Origin: Hydrogenophaga sp.
Lineage (GTDB): Bacteria; Pseudomonadota; Gammaproteobacteria; Burkholderiales; Burkholderiaceae_C
NCBI GenBank assembly: GCA_018335615.1
Contig: JAGXRS010000344.1
Location: forward strand, 1-5,080
Reading direction: 5' to 3'
DNA length: 5,080 nucleotides
The first letter of the stretch is position 1; the number at the start of each line of letters is the position of its first letter. The position numbers and the translations under genes are program-made. Below the pieces are notes generated by a model. It was given only the letters and a program-made list of their open reading frames with translations. It searched no databases and was not told the origin of the DNA. Of this stretch, positions 4,686 to 5,080 are shown piece after piece.

Positions 4686-5080
4686 TTAGGCGCCCGGGCG
4701 ACCCAAGGGCCGCCGCGCCACGGCACCCAGCCCAAATAGAAGCGCAGCGAACGGCCAGAGCCAGCCCAGCCACTGCGAGAGCCCGTGGAAGCGGATGAAG
4801 CGCCCCTGCTCCCAGAGCGCCAGCGACTGGGCGAAGTACGGACTGGCCGGCGCCCGGTTGAGCAGGCTGAGCGCCACCGCCAGGCACAGCAGCATGGCGA
4901 CGAGGCACATGCGCGGCGGCAGGCGCAGCATCGACAGGCCCACCAGCACCGCCAGGCCCAGCCCCAAGACCGCAGGCGGACTCAACCAGGCCCAGGCGTT
5001 GTGGGGGCCATACGTCAGAGCGGACGAGAGACCGGCCATGCCGAACGCCACCGCGAACAGGAGCGCACCGAACACCGCCC
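4686..5080 (-). CDS. VanZ-family membrane protein, C-terminal part (5' end beyond the window)
   Basis: The frame is open to the right edge, so the true start is probably outside; a GTG at 5075 exists but would begin inside a membrane segment. About 131 residues are visible. Four hydrophobic segments can be seen, roughly at residues 1-20, 31-50, 56-72 and 101-120 counted from the GTG. The stretch NRAPASPYFAQSLALWEQGR and then FIRFHGLSQWLGWLWPFAAL before the last helix resembles the C-terminal end of VanZ-like proteins found in many Burkholderiales. The tail RRPLGRPGA is basic and likely cytoplasmic. VanZ homologues are named for low-level teicoplanin resistance in Gram-positive bacteria, but most Gram-negative members have no known function and resistance should not be assumed. 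Its stop lies 9 bases before the ferredoxin ATG, which suggests one transcription unit. Confidence 0.75.
   Translation of the reverse strand, partial: AVFGALLFAVAFGMAGLSSALTYGPHNAWAWLSPPAVLGLGLAVLVGLSMLRLPPRMCLVAMLLCLAVALSLLNRAPASPYFAQSLALWEQGRFIRFHGLSQWLGWLWPFAALLFGLGAVARRPLGRPGA

Noticed and set aside
3609..4739. Plus-strand open frame of 376 codons opposite the hydrolase and ferredoxin
   Set aside because: It spans two recognised minus-strand genes and their spacer. Its composition is that of a shadow frame, with no supporting start signal.
4686..5080. Glycopeptide resistance gene, from the VanZ resemblance
   Set aside because: The similarity is to the broad VanZ-like membrane family. 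There are no vanHAX-type genes nearby, and a Gram-negative outer membrane already excludes glycopeptides.

Overview
This window is a high-GC bacterial chromosome segment. All real genes lie on the minus strand, so transcription runs from high to low coordinates. Protein sequences of S12, S7 and EF-G, and the flanking genes, look like a beta-proteobacterium of the Burkholderiales, most likely Comamonadaceae (for example a relative of Acidovorax or Hydrogenophaga). That assignment rests on recognising the protein style, not on a search.

Layout in order of transcription. (1) 5080-4686: C-terminal part of a VanZ-family membrane protein that enters from beyond the window. (2) 4676-4338: a small thioredoxin-fold [2Fe-2S] ferredoxin. 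(3) 4271-3648: an alpha/beta hydrolase. (4) 3598-2408: a secreted penicillin-binding D,D-carboxypeptidase (PBP5/6 type), probably starting at TTG. (5) 2407-2240: a control region with a long perfect inverted repeat, a good sigma70-type promoter with an extended -10, and a short leader in which the rpsL Shine-Dalgarno sits in a hairpin loop. (6) 2239-1862 rpsL, 1697-1227 rpsG and 1130-1 fusA (5' part only): the classical str operon, normally continued by tuf beyond the left edge.

The str genes work together in translation: S12 in the decoding centre, S7 in the 30S head at the E/P site, EF-G driving translocation. The two str spacers are fairly long (164 and 96 bases) and hold candidate RNA structures: possible S7 feedback in the first, and two hairpins in the second. 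The four upstream genes are closely spaced and co-directional, but their products (membrane protein, Fe-S protein, hydrolase, peptidoglycan carboxypeptidase) do not form an obvious pathway.

I found no mobile element, CRISPR array, tRNA, rRNA or toxin/defence gene. The window is a conserved housekeeping region, and I do not see an undescribed system in it. The points worth a second look are regulatory: the SD-in-loop hairpin before rpsL, the inverted repeat between dacA and the str promoter, the hairpins before fusA, and the non-ATG start of the carboxypeptidase.
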